From NCBI GenBank assembly GCA_019090795.1, contig JAHRVG010000129.1:1-40957 (forward strand): 40,957 nt of DNA, in the 5' to 3' direction. Position 1 is the stretch's first letter. Each line of letters starts with the position of its first letter. The position numbers and the translations under genes were made by a program. Source of the stretch: Paracoccaceae bacterium. GTDB lineage: Bacteria; Pseudomonadota; Alphaproteobacteria; Rhodobacterales; Rhodobacteraceae. This document shows positions 17,989 through 27,128 of this stretch, piece after piece. Under the pieces are notes generated by a model. That model had not been told where the DNA came from. It did no database searches and saw only the letters and a list, made by a program, of their open reading frames with translations.

Positions 17989-18033
17989 CGGGTTAGGGTT
18001 TCAGATTGAAAGGAGCAGCGCAAGCAGTGTTAA

Positions 18034-18942
18034 TCAGGCCAGCATGGCAAGTGAAAACAGGCTTAGGATGCTGGTCCAGATAACGATCTGGGCGATTGCG
18101 TCGGTCTTCACGCCAAAGAACAGGGCAAGGCTGAAGGCAACAGTGCCGGAAGGGCCAGCGGCTCCAAACAGGAATAGGTCACGCTGAGGGTCGTTTGATG
18201 CGAAGGTTTCAAGTGCCAACCAGATTGCAGCGGGGAAAAACAACAGCTTAATGCCGCTGAAGGTCACAATTGCGGCGTCCAGTCTGAACCTTGTGCTGGA
18301 TAGCACAATCCCAAGAGCAAATAGCGCCAGAGGAGCGGCGGCGGCTCCGTTGAAACTGACAAAAGTTTGAATTGGAGTCGGGATGTGCAGGCCACTCAGG
18401 CTTATAATTACCCCCCAGAATACCGCCTGCATAATCGGTAATTTGGCAACCTCGAGCATCACCTGCGCAGGTTTTGCCCGACCTTGATCAATGATCTGCA
18501 ACGCAATCATTGCGCCGGTAAAGGTGAATGTGCCGTCCAGTGTCACGATTGTGGTAATCGCCAGAACACTTTCCTGACCATAAAGCAGCACCGAGATTGG
18601 CAATACAAAAAAGGCATTGTTGGAAAACACGCCGCAAAATGCAAGCAAGATGGATTCATTGGCAGGGCGATTAAACAGGCGGTTGGCAACAAAAAACCCG
18701 GTGATGAAAACCAAGGCTTCGACACTGGCGTAAATTGCAACGGGAACCATGCTGAAGTTGGTGATCGGGGCGTTTGCAATCAGACCAAAGATCAGGATCG
18801 GCAGGAAAACCGTCATCGCAAAGCGGTTTACCTGTCGGGCATCGTCAACGGTTGCTTTTCCGCTGCGCCCCAACGCATAGCCGAGCACCATAATGGCGAA
18901 CACAGGCAGGATGGGGTCGAAAAGGACGGATAGCACTTCCAA
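18034..18942 (-). CDS. AEC-family auxin efflux carrier-like transporter
   Basis: About 302 aa with roughly ten hydrophobic segments in the two-fold repeat of the AEC (Mem_trans) family, secondary transporters for carboxylates or similar solutes. Family marks are DPILPVFAIMVLGYALGR near the N-terminus, FLPILIFGLIA, FSNNAFFVLPI and PAAPLALFALG-like AAAAPLALFALGI. The start is uncertain: TTG at 18942 has AGGTG 7 nt upstream and is chosen; GTG 18936 and TTG 18978 are alternatives. The TTG start lies 11 nt after the methylsuccinyl-CoA dehydrogenase stop on the same strand, so it could move a C4/C5 acid of that pathway. That link is inference. Confidence 0.85.
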   Translation of the reverse strand: MEVLSVLFDPILPVFAIMVLGYALGRSGKATVDDARQVNRFAMTVFLPILIFGLIANAPITNFSMVPVAIYASVEALVFITGFFVANRLFNRPANESILLAFCGVFSNNAFFVLPISVLLYGQESVLAITTIVTLDGTFTFTGAMIALQIIDQGRAKPAQVMLEVAKLPIMQAVFWGVIISLSGLHIPTPIQTFVSFNGAAAAPLALFALGIVLSSTRFRLDAAIVTFSGIKLLFFPAAIWLALETFASNDPQRDLFLFGAAGPSGTVAFSLALFFGVKTDAIAQIVIWTSILSLFSLAMLA

Positions 18943-18952
18943 GTTCGCGCAC

Positions 18953-20602
18953 CTAGCTGTCCAGCAAGCGCCGCGCAATTACCGTTGCTTGAATTTCCGC
19001 AGCACCTTCAAAGATGTTCAGAATCCGCGCGTCACACAGAATGCGAGAGATCGGGTATTCCATAGCGAAACCGTTGCCACCGTGGATTTGCAGGCCGTTG
19101 TCAGCTGCGGCCCAGGCCACCCGCGCACCGAGCAGTTTGGCCATGCCTGCCTCCAGATCACAGCGGCGGCCGTGGTCTTTCTCGTAGGCAGCGAAATAGG
19201 TCAGTTGGCGAGTGACCATGATTTCCACGGCCATCATGGCGATTTTGCCGGAAATGCGCGGGAATTCGATCAGGGATTTGCCAAACTGCTGACGTTCTTG
19301 GGCGTAACGCAGGGCGGTTTCCATGGCATTTTGTGCCACCCCAATGGCCCGGGCGGCGGTCTGGATGCGCGCGCTCTCGAATGTTTGCATAAGCTGTTTG
19401 AAACCATTGCCTTCGGCCCCACCCAGCAGGTTTTCACCTTTGATCTGAAAGTTGTCAAACGCCAGTTCGTATTCCTTCATGCCGCGATAGCCCAGAACCT
19501 CGATCTCGCCGCCTGTCATCCCCTCAGTGGGGAAGGGGTTGTCGTCAGTGCCACGGGTTTTCTCGGCCAGAAACATCGACAGACCGGAATAATTCGACGT
19601 GTCTGGATTGGTGCGCGCCAGCAGTGTCATCACATCAGTTCGAGCGGCGTGGGTGATCCATGTTTTATTGCCGGTAACGGCGTAATTGTCACCATCCTTG
19701 GCCGCGCGGGTGCGCAAGGAACCCAGATCGGAACCGGTATTGGGTTCGGTGAAAACCGCGGTGGGTAGTTTTTCACCGGATGCAATCAGCGGCAGCCATT
19801 TTTGTTTCTGCTCCTCCGTGCCGCCACACAGGATCAGCTCTGCTGCGATTTCGGAACGGGTGCCGAGTGACCCAACACCAATATAGCCGCGCGACAGTTC
19901 CTCGGAGACCACGCACATGGTGGCCTTGGACATGCCAAATCCGCCGTATTCTTCGGGGATGGTCAGGCCAAAAACGCCGAGTTCGGACATTTCGTTGACG
20001 ATTTCAATCGGGATCAACTCATCGGCCAAATGCCAGCCGTGGGCGTGGGGGATTACCTTGTCGTCGGCAAAGCGGCGGAACTGGTCACGCACCATTTCCA
20101 GCTCGTCATCAAGGCCGGTGATCCCGACAGTGCTTGCGCCCTCGCGTTCCTGCATTAACGCCATCAGGCGCGTGCGTGTGGCTTGGGTGTTGCCCTGTTG
20201 GGTCAGGATTTGCACCGACTCCGCAGTGATGGCCATCTGGTCTTCTTGGCTGAGGCCGAGGTCTTGCAGGCGTGCGACCTCTCCCTGAGACATCGGAATG
20301 CCGCCCCAGATTTGCCAGAGGTACTCGCCAAACGCGATTTGTAGGATCAGTTGTTCCAATTCGCCCAGCTTACCATCCTTTTCCAACCCATCTGCCCAGC
20401 GGTGCATCTGACGCAAGGCTTCCAGATAGGTGGAAAACCACGCCAGCGAATGTGCTGCGAACTGGCTTTCCTCAACCAGCTTGGAATTCACACGCCCGTC
20501 CACGCTCACTATTTCGCGCAGGTTGGATTTAGCTTTGCCCACGATGTTTTCGACAGCGGGAATGGCGGCGGCGCAGAGGTTCAGCAAATCAGGAAGGATC
20601 AT
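18953..20602 (-). CDS. mcd: (2S)-methylsuccinyl-CoA dehydrogenase (ethylmalonyl-CoA pathway)
   Basis: 549 aa acyl-CoA dehydrogenase with an N-terminal helical extension of about 160 residues before the flavoprotein fold begins near LDDELEMVRDQFRRFA. Ordinary family members have about 380-400 aa; this extended architecture is characteristic of Mcd, which oxidises methylsuccinyl-CoA to mesaconyl-CoA. FAD-dependent motifs are visible: AVFTEPNTGSDLGSLRTRA, TGNKTWITHA, ARIQTAARAIGVAQ, QIHGGNGF and the C-terminal IFEGAAEIQ. The pathway lets isocitrate-lyase-free alphaproteobacteria grow on acetate-type carbon. No other pathway enzyme is in the window, so assignment rests on architecture; a related long acyl-CoA dehydrogenase cannot be excluded. 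Confidence 0.82.
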   Translation of the reverse strand: MILPDLLNLCAAAIPAVENIVGKAKSNLREIVSVDGRVNSKLVEESQFAAHSLAWFSTYLEALRQMHRWADGLEKDGKLGELEQLILQIAFGEYLWQIWGGIPMSQGEVARLQDLGLSQEDQMAITAESVQILTQQGNTQATRTRLMALMQEREGASTVGITGLDDELEMVRDQFRRFADDKVIPHAHGWHLADELIPIEIVNEMSELGVFGLTIPEEYGGFGMSKATMCVVSEELSRGYIGVGSLGTRSEIAAELILCGGTEEQKQKWLPLIASGEKLPTAVFTEPNTGSDLGSLRTRAAKDGDNYAVTGNKTWITHAARTDVMTLLARTNPDTSNYSGLSMFLAEKTRGTDDNPFPTEGMTGGEIEVLGYRGMKEYELAFDNFQIKGENLLGGAEGNGFKQLMQTFESARIQTAARAIGVAQNAMETALRYAQERQQFGKSLIEFPRISGKIAMMAVEIMVTRQLTYFAAYEKDHGRRCDLEAGMAKLLGARVAWAAADNGLQIHGGNGFAMEYPISRILCDARILNIFEGAAEIQATVIARRLLDS

Positions 20603-20773
20603 GGAGGAATGCTCGTTTTATTGACAGAAGACGGGGTTTCTTTGAGTCGGATCATCGGGTTAGTGTTTGCATGGGGTGTATTCTGTGGTGTGGTAGAGGT
20701 CAATGCTGCAACGCAACAAAACCACAAAATTACAGCCCACTACGTAACATTATTGCTTTCTGGAGAGGCTGAC

Positions 20774-21409
20774 ATGTTTGATTATTCACTATTGCACTGG
20801 ACCACCTTTTTAGTTGCTGCTGTGCTGTTAAACCTCTCACCCGGGCCAGACATTGCATTTATTCTCGGGCAAACCGTGCGTGGGGGCCGGAAATCCGGTT
20901 TTGCCGCCTTGTTCGGTATCTGGACGGGGGCATTTGGCCATGTGTTGATGGCAGCTGCCGGATTGTCGGCTATTCTGGCCACCTCGGCGCTCGCGTTTTC
21001 AATCGTGAAATGGGCCGGGGCGGCTTATTTGCTGTGGCTTGGCTATAAGGCGCTGCGTTCAAAGGGAGGGTCGTTTGTTTCAGATAAGGTAACCAGCAGC
21101 CCTTCGTTCTTTCCGATTTTTCGCCAAGGTGTTGTGGTTGCACTGCTAAACCCCAAAGTAGCGGTGTTCTTTTTGGCGTTCTTGCCACAGTTTGTCGTTG
21201 CTGGCGGGGGCCCGGTATGGGCGCAGCTGTTCCTGCATGGGAGCCTGATTATCGTGGTCGCCGCCCTGATCGAGCCACCACTGGTGATTGCGGGTGAGAA
21301 GCTGACAAGCAGGTTGCGGGATAACCCCCAACTGGGCCTGTGGATGGATCGCAGCCTGGGTGCTGTGTTCGTCGCGCTCGGGATAAGGTTGGCACTAGAG
21401 GAGCGGTAA
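20774..21409 (+). CDS. LysE/RhtB-family amino acid exporter
   Basis: 211 aa with six hydrophobic segments, the LysE/RhtB topology. The N-terminal block LSPGPDIAFILGQTVRGGRKSG (about 21-42) is the family signature, and LLNPKVAVFFLAFLPQFV (about 124-141) is the second. These export basic or neutral amino acids or homoserine lactones; the substrate is unknown. The ATG at 20774 has GGAGAGG upstream. The frame continues open further upstream to 20351, but that part overlaps mcd on the other strand and is not conserved in type. The gene ends at a strong bidirectional terminator. Confidence 0.88.
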   Translation: MFDYSLLHWTTFLVAAVLLNLSPGPDIAFILGQTVRGGRKSGFAALFGIWTGAFGHVLMAAAGLSAILATSALAFSIVKWAGAAYLLWLGYKALRSKGGSFVSDKVTSSPSFFPIFRQGVVVALLNPKVAVFFLAFLPQFVVAGGGPVWAQLFLHGSLIIVVAALIEPPLVIAGEKLTSRLRDNPQLGLWMDRSLGAVFVALGIRLALEER

Positions 21410-21434
21410 CCGATAAATGAGTTATGGCTCTCAA

Positions 21435-21467
21435 TAAAAAAGCCGAAGCGATTGCTCCGGCTTTTTT
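21435..21467. terminator. Bidirectional Rho-independent terminator between lysE-like gene and pckA
   Basis: An A-run, a 9-bp stem with one mismatch (AGCCGAAGC / GCTCCGGCT around a GATT loop) and a T-run lie between two convergent genes. A-tract and T-tract on opposite sides allow it to end transcription in both directions. Confidence 0.92.
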
Positions 21468-21485
21468 ACTAATATATTGGCCAAT

Positions 21486-23090
21486 TTACCCAGCCATAAC
21501 CTTTTCCGCCAAAACATCGGCGCTGACATATTGCTCATATTGGGCAAAGTTGTCCGAGAACATTTGCACCAGTTTGCCGGCCTGAGCGTCATAGGCATCT
21601 GTGTCCGCCCAAGTGCGACGCGGATCAAGCAGCTTGTCTTCAACACCGTCCAGTGCCAACGGAACCATGAAGCCAAAGTTACCATCTTTACGGAATTCAC
21701 TAGCCACTAGTGAGCCATCAAGCGCGGCGGTCAACAGGGCGCGGGTTGCCTTGATCGGCATCCGCGAGCCGGTGCCGTAAGCACCGCCGGTCCAGCCGGT
21801 GTTTACCAGCCAGCAGGTTGCGTTGCTTTCGGCAATTTTGTCGCGCAGCAGTGCGCCATATACCTCAGGTCGGCGGGGCATGAAGGGGGCGCCAAAGCAG
21901 GTGGAAAACGTTGGTTGTGGCTCGGTCACACCACGTTCTGTGCCCGCAACCTTGGAGGTAAAGCCAGACAGGAAGTGGTACATTGCTTGTGCAGGGGTTA
22001 GGCGAGAGATCGGGGGCAACACGCCAAAAGCATCGCAGGTTAGCATGATGATGTTCTTTGGAATACCACCAACAGCGGTTTCAGAAGCGTTCGAGATGTA
22101 ATGCAGCGGATAGGCGCAGCGCATGTTGGCTGTCAGGCTGTCATCCTCGAAATCGAGTTCTTTGGTGTGGGCATCGTAAACCATGTTTTCGATTACGGTG
22201 CCGAATTTCTGCGTAGTTGCATAGATTTCCGGCTCAGCTTCGGCGCTCAGGTTGATTGTCTTGGCGTAGCAACCACCTTCAAAGTTGAAGGTACCGTTGT
22301 CAGACCAGCCATGTTCGTCATCACCGATCAGCGTGCGATTCGGATCGGCGGATAGGGTGGTTTTACCTGTGCCGGACAGACCAAAGAATACCGCTGCTTC
22401 ATCGGGATTGCCCGTTGCGTGGTTAGCAGAGCAGTGCATCGGCATGATGCCTTTGGCCGGCAACAGATAGTTCAGCAGCGAGAAAACCGATTTCTTATTT
22501 TCACCAGCGTACTCGGTACCCGCGATCAGGATCAGCTTTTTCTCAAACGATGTGGCAATCACAACGTCCGAGCGACAACCGTGCCGTTCAGGGTCGGAAT
22601 TGAATGATGGGCAGTTGATGACGGTATATTCCGGCACAAAGCTATCGAGCTCGTCCAACGCAGGGCGCCTCAGCATGGTGCGAATGAATAGGTTGTGCCA
22701 AGCCAGTTCGGTGATTACCCGAACATTCAAGCGGTGCGACGGATCAGCGCCGCCGTAAAGGTCTTGGCTGAAATACTCGCCCCCATTCATATGCGCGAGC
22801 ATGTCTGCGTGCAATCTGTCAAAAGCAGCAGGATCCATTGGCGGGTTGTTTTCCCACCATATGCTGTCTTTGACCGATGGCTCGTCTACGACGAATTTAT
22901 CTTTGGGGGAGCGACCAGTGTATTCACCTGTAGAAACAAGAATTGTTCCGCCTTGTCCCAGCTCGCCTTCGCCACGGCGCAGGGCGGCAGTCATCAGGGC
23001 TGGCTCCAAAAGGTTATAATGAACGGTTTTCACACCGGAAATGCCTGTGTCCTCCAACCGCTGGGTTGGATTTACGCGACCAGTTTCCAT
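21486..23090 (-). CDS. pckA: Phosphoenolpyruvate carboxykinase (ATP)
   Basis: 534 aa. It converts oxaloacetate and ATP to PEP, CO2 and ADP at the entry to gluconeogenesis. The P-loop GLSGTGKT (237-244) and the metal/nucleotide segment LIGDDEHGW identify the ATP-dependent class; [27 protein letters not shown] and YAGENKKS are also family blocks. AAGGAG precedes the ATG at 23090. It is divergent from chvI-chvG, a pairing also seen in rhizobia and Agrobacterium, where ChvI influences pckA; regulation of that kind here is inferred from position and the repeats in the shared upstream region. Confidence 0.97.
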   Translation of the reverse strand: METGRVNPTQRLEDTGISGVKTVHYNLLEPALMTAALRRGEGELGQGGTILVSTGEYTGRSPKDKFVVDEPSVKDSIWWENNPPMDPAAFDRLHADMLAHMNGGEYFSQDLYGGADPSHRLNVRVITELAWHNLFIRTMLRRPALDELDSFVPEYTVINCPSFNSDPERHGCRSDVVIATSFEKKLILIAGTEYAGENKKSVFSLLNYLLPAKGIMPMHCSANHATGNPDEAAVFFGLSGTGKTTLSADPNRTLIGDDEHGWSDNGTFNFEGGCYAKTINLSAEAEPEIYATTQKFGTVIENMVYDAHTKELDFEDDSLTANMRCAYPLHYISNASETAVGGIPKNIIMLTCDAFGVLPPISRLTPAQAMYHFLSGFTSKVAGTERGVTEPQPTFSTCFGAPFMPRRPEVYGALLRDKIAESNATCWLVNTGWTGGAYGTGSRMPIKATRALLTAALDGSLVASEFRKDGNFGFMVPLALDGVEDKLLDPRRTWADTDAYDAQAGKLVQMFSDNFAQYEQYVSADVLAEKVMAG

Positions 23091-23440
23091 ATTGTTACGC
23101 TCCTTAGCGCGGGTTCGCCAAATGCCAGCCCGCTTGCGATTTTAGTTCACGAAACAGCCCTGATCGGCTGATTCAACTCGGTGTCTCAATGGCTCCGTGT
23201 ACAACAATATACAATGGCAATGAAAGGTTGGTGAAGTACATTGTGACACAGTTAACGATAACAGAAAGCCGCCGTTATCGGTAACAGGATGGTAACAAGT
23301 GTAACTCAAAGAACAAAATTTGAAAAAAATGTGGCTAGAATTGGCCGCACTTAGGCTGAATTGGGTTGATTCTGTAAACCTTCCGTTTCTAAGTGGATGC
23401 AATAATAAAAATAAATCAGGCAGCTTTCGAGGGCAAAACC
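23091..23440. other. 350-bp divergent pckA-chvI control region
   Basis: No gene is supported here; the one open frame through it lacks a start signal and codon pattern. It holds the pckA ribosome site, an AT-rich stretch around 23200-23220, the GTAAC repeat cluster (23251-23305), and a long leader of about 135 bp before the chvI ATG with GAGGG as ribosome site. Both promoters must lie here, but I cannot place the -35/-10 boxes with confidence. Confidence 0.7.
23251..23305. promoter_or_regulatory. Inverted and direct GTAAC repeats, candidate ChvI operator
   Basis: Two 12-mers, GTTAACGATAAC (23251-23262) and GTTATCGGTAAC (23274-23285), are inverted copies of each other with one mismatch. The second ends in GTAAC, repeated in direct orientation at 23292-23296 and 23301-23305, so starts fall 11 and 9 bp apart. 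Direct repeats at about one helical turn are the usual target geometry for OmpR/PhoB-type regulators such as ChvI, which is encoded next door. Binding is not shown by the sequence itself. Confidence 0.5.
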
Positions 23441-24145
23441 ATGGCAAAAATTGCATTGGTCGATGATGACCGCAATATTCTGACCTCCGTATCTATGACA
23501 CTAGAGGCAGAGGGATATGAAGTATCTACTTATAATGACGGGCTTCAGGCGCTGAATGCGTTCAACGAGGAGCTGCCCGAGCTGGCGGTTCTGGATATCA
23601 AGATGCCGCGTATGGATGGCATGGATCTGCTGTCCCGCTTGCGCCAGAAATCCGATGTGCCGGTGATTTTCCTGACCTCTAAGGATGATGAAATCGACGA
23701 GGTTCTGGGCCTGCGCATGGGGGCGGACGATTATGTTCGCAAACCGTTTTCCCAGCGATTGCTGGTGGAACGTATCCGTGCGATTCTGCGCCGTCAGGAA
23801 GCCCGTGTTTCGGATGCTGGTGTTGTGAGCGAGGAAAAGAGCGAAGGTCTGATTGAACGGGGCTACCTGACGATGGACCCTCTGCGCCATATAGTAACAT
23901 GGAAAGGCAATAATGTTTCCCTGACCGTGACTGAATTCCTACTGCTGCAAGCGCTGGCAACGCGGCCCGGTTTTGTCAAAAGCCGTGATCAGTTAATGGA
24001 TGTCGCTTACGATGATCAGGTTTATGTGGATGACCGCACAATCGATAGCCATATCAAACGGTTGCGTAAGAAGATGCGCACGGCTGACGCTGATTTCGCT
24101 GCGATCGAAACGCTGTATGGCATTGGTTACCGGTACACTGAATAA
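23441..24145 (+). CDS. chvI: ChvI-type response regulator (OmpR family)
   Basis: 234 aa. The receiver domain carries the acidic pair in VDDD, phosphoacceptor Asp52 ([11 protein letters not shown]) and Lys101 (VRKPF). The C-terminal winged helix (about 140-234) includes [21 protein letters not shown] and [10 protein letters not shown], ending at the typical [10 protein letters not shown]. In alphaproteobacteria ChvI controls envelope, exopolysaccharide and acid-response genes when phosphorylated by ChvG. The start at 23441 follows GAGGG and gives the canonical N-terminus; the open frame to 23393 is leader. The TAA overlaps the chvG ATG by one base. Confidence 0.94.
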   Translation: MAKIALVDDDRNILTSVSMTLEAEGYEVSTYNDGLQALNAFNEELPELAVLDIKMPRMDGMDLLSRLRQKSDVPVIFLTSKDDEIDEVLGLRMGADDYVRKPFSQRLLVERIRAILRRQEARVSDAGVVSEEKSEGLIERGYLTMDPLRHIVTWKGNNVSLTVTEFLLLQALATRPGFVKSRDQLMDVAYDDQVYVDDRTIDSHIKRLRKKMRTADADFAAIETLYGIGYRYTE

Positions 24146-25797
24146 TGGCCGCCATTGCTGACGAGCATTTGGCGGACGAACCGCGCGAGGGCCGGGGATT
24201 TATGCCTAAAAATTTAGATAAAGGCAAACTAACTAATCTCGCCAAAAACCTTGGCGGGCTGGGGTCGTTCGGAATCCGTTCATCTGCTTTGGCGCGGAGA
24301 ATCATTCTCTTTAACCTGATTGCCCTGTCGGTTCTGCTGACGGGTATGTTGTATCTGAACCAGTTCAAAGGCGGGTGGGCGCAAGAAAAACAGGCTGCCA
24401 TGCAGGTGGATGCAAGCCTTTACACCCGCATCTTGCAATCAAGTATGGTGCAAACAGGGGCCACTGAATTGCTGGATGGCTTGCCGGTATCTGAGGGCGT
24501 GACCGTACGGGCCTTTCGGCCGGACAACTCAATAGCAGGCCACGCTTTGGGTGTATGGGATGCAAATGCTGCAGAAGACCGGGGGATTTCTGGCTGGCTT
24601 GGCGGTGCAATGAGTTGGGTTTCCAGATTCGACGATGCGACCAATGAAACGGCCCCCGCGAGCGAAGGCGCTATGGCGCAGGAAATGGCGCAGGCTGCGT
24701 TAAGCGGGCAAAGTTTGATGCGGCAGGCCTTGATCACATCGGGAGAGACCATCCTGTCTGTGGCGCGTCCGGTTGTTGTGGGCGGCAATACAGTTGGTGC
24801 AATAGTTCTGACAACGCAAACGGGATATCTTGATAGCCTTCTTCGCGGCGAACAAGAGACCGTTTTGCGGTTGTTTTTACTGGCTGTGATTGTGTCTGTT
24901 GTCCTGTCGATTGTTCTGGCGAATGCGATAGCAAACCCGATTAATGATCTGGCCGCAGCCGCCGAAGCAGGCACGACCAAGCAAGGGCGCAACAGCGAAC
25001 CGGAGCGGGTGCGAATCCCCGATTTGACAGGGCGCCCCGATGAAATCGGGCATCTGTCGCGCGCCATGCGCGGGATGACCGAGGCGTTGTACGAACGGAT
25101 TGATACCAACGAAGAGTTCGCTGCCGATGTCGCGCATGAGATCAAGAACCCTCTGGCAAGCTTGCGCTCGGCAGTTGAAACACTGCGCATCATCAAGAAG
25201 GAAGACAGCCGCGTGAAGCTGCTTGATGTGATCGAGCATGACGTGCGCCGCCTTGATAGGCTGGTGAGCGATATTTCCAATGCGTCGCGTCTGGATGCGG
25301 AGCTGGTGAAAGAAGAACTGGAGCCATTTGATCTGACCTTGATGTTGGACCGGATTGTCGATTTCCACAGCCATGAGGCCGGTGACAAAGGGGTTGAGCT
25401 GATCTGGTCGCAACCGGATAAGCCGATCATGTATGATGGGCTGGAGGCGCGACTTGCACAGGTCTTTGTGAACTTGATCACCAATGCGGTCTCATTTTGT
25501 GGTGAAGGCGATGCCGTGCGGGTTTGGGCGCGCGAGAAAGACAACCGCGTGCTGATTGTGGTCGAGGATACCGGCCCCGGCATTCCAAATGAGGCGTTAA
25601 CCAAAGTGTTCAAGCGCTTTTATTCGGAACGTTCCGAAGAAAACTTTGGGAATAACTCGGGTCTTGGTCTGTCGATTTCCAAACAGATCGTTGAGGCGCA
25701 CAAAGGCGTGATCTGGGCGGAAAATATCCACGCCAAAGGGGCCTCGGAGGACGACGCTCCGTTGGGCGCGCGATTTGTAGTTGGGTTGCCCGTGTGA
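24145..25797 (+). CDS. chvG: ChvG-type sensor histidine kinase
   Basis: 550 aa inner-membrane kinase. A basic cytoplasmic N-terminus is followed by TM1 (about 52-72), a periplasmic sensor region (about 75-238), TM2 (about 240-262), a HAMP segment, the H-box DVAHEIKNPLASL with His331, the N-box FVNLITNAVSFC, DTGPGIP and the G2 box NNSGLGLSISK. In rhizobia the periplasmic part is held off by ExoR; no ExoR gene is in this window. ATG at 24145 overlaps the chvI stop; a second in-frame ATG at 24202 is possible. The TGA overlaps the GTG of hprK. Confidence 0.94.
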   Translation: MAAIADEHLADEPREGRGFMPKNLDKGKLTNLAKNLGGLGSFGIRSSALARRIILFNLIALSVLLTGMLYLNQFKGGWAQEKQAAMQVDASLYTRILQSSMVQTGATELLDGLPVSEGVTVRAFRPDNSIAGHALGVWDANAAEDRGISGWLGGAMSWVSRFDDATNETAPASEGAMAQEMAQAALSGQSLMRQALITSGETILSVARPVVVGGNTVGAIVLTTQTGYLDSLLRGEQETVLRLFLLAVIVSVVLSIVLANAIANPINDLAAAAEAGTTKQGRNSEPERVRIPDLTGRPDEIGHLSRAMRGMTEALYERIDTNEEFAADVAHEIKNPLASLRSAVETLRIIKKEDSRVKLLDVIEHDVRRLDRLVSDISNASRLDAELVKEELEPFDLTLMLDRIVDFHSHEAGDKGVELIWSQPDKPIMYDGLEARLAQVFVNLITNAVSFCGEGDAVRVWAREKDNRVLIVVEDTGPGIPNEALTKVFKRFYSERSEENFGNNSGLGLSISKQIVEAHKGVIWAENIHAKGASEDDAPLGARFVVGLPV

Positions 25798-26216
25798 CAC
25801 TGGATCTTTCGGCAGGCCAGACCCACGCAACCGCTGTAGTGATAGACGGTTCGGGCCTGTTGATCGTTGGCCCATCTGGATGTGGAAAATCTGGCCTTGC
25901 GTTACAGATGATTGCCTTGGGCGCAAAGCTGGTGGCGGATGATCAGGTCCGGCTTGTGCAAACCGCCAGGGGTATCCAATTGCAGTCTCCCGACACGCTG
26001 AAAGGCAAGATCGAGGCGCGGCAAATGGGCATTCTGGACTGTTCTTTTGAGCCCTGCGCCCTGTTAACCCTGGTCATTGAACTGGGCAAGAATGAGCCAG
26101 AACGCCTGCCGTACGGTAAGACCATTCAGGTTGGCGGTGCAAAAATTGATTTGATTCACGGCGCGAATGTGCCAAATCTAGCATCTGCCCTGATGGTCAG
26201 ATTTCATAAACGATAA
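25794..26216 (+). CDS. hprK: Short-form HPr kinase/phosphorylase
   Basis: 140 aa, about half the length of the Bacillus enzyme because the N-terminal domain is missing, as usual in alphaproteobacteria. The P-loop GPSGCGKS (26-33), an ADDQV segment (48-52) and an IEARQMGIL block (about 73-81), matching the HprK signature region, are present. It phosphorylates or dephosphorylates a serine of HPr, whose gene lies four positions downstream, with the target serine intact. The start is GTG overlapping the chvG stop by 4 nt, tying the two-component system to the PTS genes. Confidence 0.92.
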   Translation: MTLDLSAGQTHATAVVIDGSGLLIVGPSGCGKSGLALQMIALGAKLVADDQVRLVQTARGIQLQSPDTLKGKIEARQMGILDCSFEPCALLTLVIELGKNEPERLPYGKTIQVGGAKIDLIHGANVPNLASALMVRFHKR

Positions 26217-26231
26217 CGAAAGCCTGTTCGG

Positions 26232-27119
26232 ATGGCTGTGCAGCATACACGCCCAAAGATCGTTTTGGTAACCGGCCCCTCTGGTGCTGGCCGCAGTACC
26301 GCGATCAATGCGTTCGAGGATATGGGATTCGAAACCATTGCCAGCATGCCGCTGGCCCTGTTGCCGCGTTTGCTGACCGGTCCTGTCGTGGCGCATTCCA
26401 TGGCGCTGGGCATAGATGTCCGGACGCGGGATTTTGAACCATTAAAAGTGTTGGACCTGTTGGATACTATTGAGGGGTTGGCAGAATATGATGCCACCTT
26501 GCTGTTTCTGGATTGCACGGCAGAAGCCTTGTTGCGCCGGTACAGCGAGACCCGGAGGCGGCACCCGCTGGCGCCAGATGAGGCCCCGGTGAAGGGCATC
26601 GAAAAGGAAAAAAACTTGCTGGAACCCTTGCGCGATCGTGCCGAGGTTCTGATCGAAACGACTGATTTCACGCCCCATGACCTGAAAGCGGAGATCGGGA
26701 CAGTTTTTGCCGGGGGAACTTCTGACGCGCTGGCGGTTTCGGTGCAATCCTTTTCCTATAAACGCGGGGTGCCACGGGGCATCGATATGATGCTGGATTG
26801 CCGGTTCCTGCGCAATCCCCATTGGCAGGAAACTCTGCGGGTGAAATCCGGGCTTGACCCCGAAGTTAAAGCCTATGTCACGGCGGATGAGCGCTATGAT
26901 AGTTTTTTCAATCAACTGGTTGATATGGTGATGTTGTTGCTGCCCGCATATCAGCAAGAAGGCAAGGCGCATTTCTCCATTGGGTTGGGCTGCACCGGCG
27001 GGCAACACCGTTCGGTTGCAATTACCGAAGAATTGTCAAATGCCCTTGCAGCACGGGGCTGGCGGGTGTCTATTCGTCACCGGGAAATAGAGCGACGCAA
27101 ATTTGCGCAAACGGGTTAG
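26232..27119 (+). CDS. rapZ: RapZ/YvcJ-family nucleotide-binding adapter
   Basis: 295 aa. In enterobacteria RapZ senses glucosamine-6-phosphate and delivers the sRNA GlmZ to RNase E; in other bacteria it acts in amino-sugar and envelope homeostasis. The N-terminal P-loop reads GPSGAGRS (15-22) with Arg in place of the usual Walker A Lys. The C-terminal domain carries the conserved FSYKRG (about 173-178), DCRFLRNP and GCTGGQHRSVAITEEL (about 255-270). It sits 15 bp after hprK and 9 bp before the EIIA gene. Loss of the Lys may weaken ATP hydrolysis, which is inference. Confidence 0.92.
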   Translation: MAVQHTRPKIVLVTGPSGAGRSTAINAFEDMGFETIASMPLALLPRLLTGPVVAHSMALGIDVRTRDFEPLKVLDLLDTIEGLAEYDATLLFLDCTAEALLRRYSETRRRHPLAPDEAPVKGIEKEKNLLEPLRDRAEVLIETTDFTPHDLKAEIGTVFAGGTSDALAVSVQSFSYKRGVPRGIDMMLDCRFLRNPHWQETLRVKSGLDPEVKAYVTADERYDSFFNQLVDMVMLLLPAYQQEGKAHFSIGLGCTGGQHRSVAITEELSNALAARGWRVSIRHREIERRKFAQTG

Positions 27120-27128
27120 GAGTCCGGC

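Noticed and set aside
20351-20773. Upstream extension of the LysE-like gene, which could be read as a signal peptide-like N-terminus from 20610
   Set aside because: The ATG at 20774 has GGAGAGG before it and gives the exact family N-terminus; the extension mostly overlaps mcd on the other strand or the promoter gap.
24420-25613. 397-aa open frame on the minus strand inside chvG
   Set aside because: Antisense to a complete histidine kinase; Ser/Arg-rich low-complexity translation typical of a shadow frame.
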